The position numbers and the translations under genes were made by a program. A stretch of DNA of 6,102 nucleotides, from the NCBI GenBank assembly GCA_051881395.1, contig JBJEPU010000181.1, positions 1 through 6,102 on the forward strand, written 5' to 3'. Positions 5,803 through 6,102 of the stretch are shown piece after piece (position 1 is the stretch's first letter; every line of letters begins with the position of its first letter). This stretch comes from Fimenecus sp051881395 (GTDB lineage Bacteria; Bacillota; Clostridia; Oscillospirales; Acutalibacteraceae). The notes under the pieces are model-generated. The model ran no database searches, was not told the DNA's origin, and was given only the letters and a program-made list of their open reading frames with translations.

Positions 5803-5810
5803 TCGTTTCC

Positions 5811-5950
5811 GATTGTCATTCTGAGCGAAGCGAAGAATCCGCCGAATTGTCATTCTGAGCCGTGAGGCGAAGAATCTCGTGCCGTATATTTTGTGCTATT
5901 GGAGATCCTTCGCTTCGCTCAGGATGACAAATCGGGGATTTGTAGGGGTA
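5811..5950 (-). repeat. Composite intergenic repeat block, right inverted copy
   Basis: Read on the minus strand, this 140-bp block matches 106-253 in the same order of landmarks, including CTCCAATAGCACAAAA and GAGATTCTTCGCC. It contains two units of the CATTCTGAG...GAAGAATC motif at a 34-bp period (from about 5811 and 5845), then a diverged CTTCGCTTCGCTCAGGATGA arm near 5908. It begins 8 bases after the last gene and contains no terminator with a T-tract and no coding sequence. Confidence 0.85.
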
Positions 5951-6076
5951 TTATCGGAACGGGCAAAATGCAGTGCGAGCGTAGGGGGCGTCGACTCGGC
6001 GCCCCGTTGTAGGGGCGGGTTTCCACGCCCGCCCGTGGATTTCGATATAATTTCGCGGAACGACACTAAGGTCGTT
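5951..6076. repeat. Chain of short GC-rich hairpin modules
   Basis: Three palindromic modules follow one another: GGGGCG (5985-5990) with CGCCCC (6000-6005); GGGCGGG (6013-6019) with CCCGCCC (6028-6034), overlapped by CCACG (6023-6027) with CGTGG (6034-6038); and a perfect 8-bp stem GGAACGAC (6057-6064) with GTCGTTCC (6071-6078). No gene is visible. These resemble mobile palindromic intergenic units, related in style but not in sequence to those at 26-97. Confidence 0.7.
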
Positions 6077-6102
6077 CCCTACGCACGAAATGCATTTTCA
6101 GG
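6077..6102. repeat. Terminal direct repeat, right copy
   Basis: Identical to positions 1-26 and in the same orientation. It overlaps the last two bases of the 8-bp hairpin ending at 6078, so a hairpin with loop ACTAAG directly precedes this element. The left copy is cut by the window edge, so whether the same hairpin stands before it is unknown. Confidence 0.85.

Noticed and set aside
1..6102. Transposon or insertion sequence spanning the locus
   Set aside because: No transposase, integrase or replication gene is present, and the outermost exact repeat is direct rather than inverted, so the repeats alone do not define a mobile element.

Overview
The window (6,102 bp) looks like a small accessory locus from a low-to-mid GC Gram-positive anaerobe, most likely a gut-type clostridium (Bacillota, Clostridia). 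Three things point there: near-consensus sigma-A promoters with purine-rich Shine-Dalgarno sites, a YfhO-family membrane protein, and intergenic blocks built from short repeats ('...CATTCTGAG...GAAGAATC...'), which I associate with genomes of gut Clostridia. The last point is from memory, and no species can be named from sequence alone.

Layout. Positions 1-300 hold stacked repeats and no gene. A sigma-A promoter (369-397) then drives a first type IV pilin-like gene (466-900). A second promoter (976-1004) and a leader of about 100 nt precede a second pilin-like gene (1113-1577), which ends in a strong intrinsic terminator (1608-1644). An extended -10 promoter (1655-1683) then starts a three-gene operon: a YfhO-family large membrane protein (1777-4650), a prepilin peptidase (4663-5478) and a small Dabb-domain protein (5503-5802). 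From 5811 to the end the window is again gene-free repeat DNA. All five genes are on the + strand.

How the genes fit together. Both pilins carry a class III leader cleaved at G|FTLVE, and the prepilin peptidase has the zinc-type cysteine pairs and both catalytic aspartates, so the locus encodes two substrates and their processing enzyme. The assembly ATPase, platform protein and alignment proteins are absent and must be elsewhere if pili are made. YfhO proteins are predicted GT-C-like polytopic enzymes linked to cell-envelope glycosylation. Its place between the pilins and the peptidase makes a link to pilus or envelope sugar modification plausible but unproven. The Dabb protein has no obvious link to pili.

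Most notable: (i) two pilins identical over 31 N-terminal residues but with most codons changed; (ii) cysteine-rich versus cysteine-poor heads; (iii) a His/Asp/Glu cluster in the YfhO extracellular domain; (iv) near-matching repeat blocks in inverted orientation on both sides of the locus, plus an exact 26-bp direct repeat at the two window ends. I see no clearly new system. The closest candidate is the orphan two-pilin, YfhO and prepilin-peptidase cassette bracketed by repeats.
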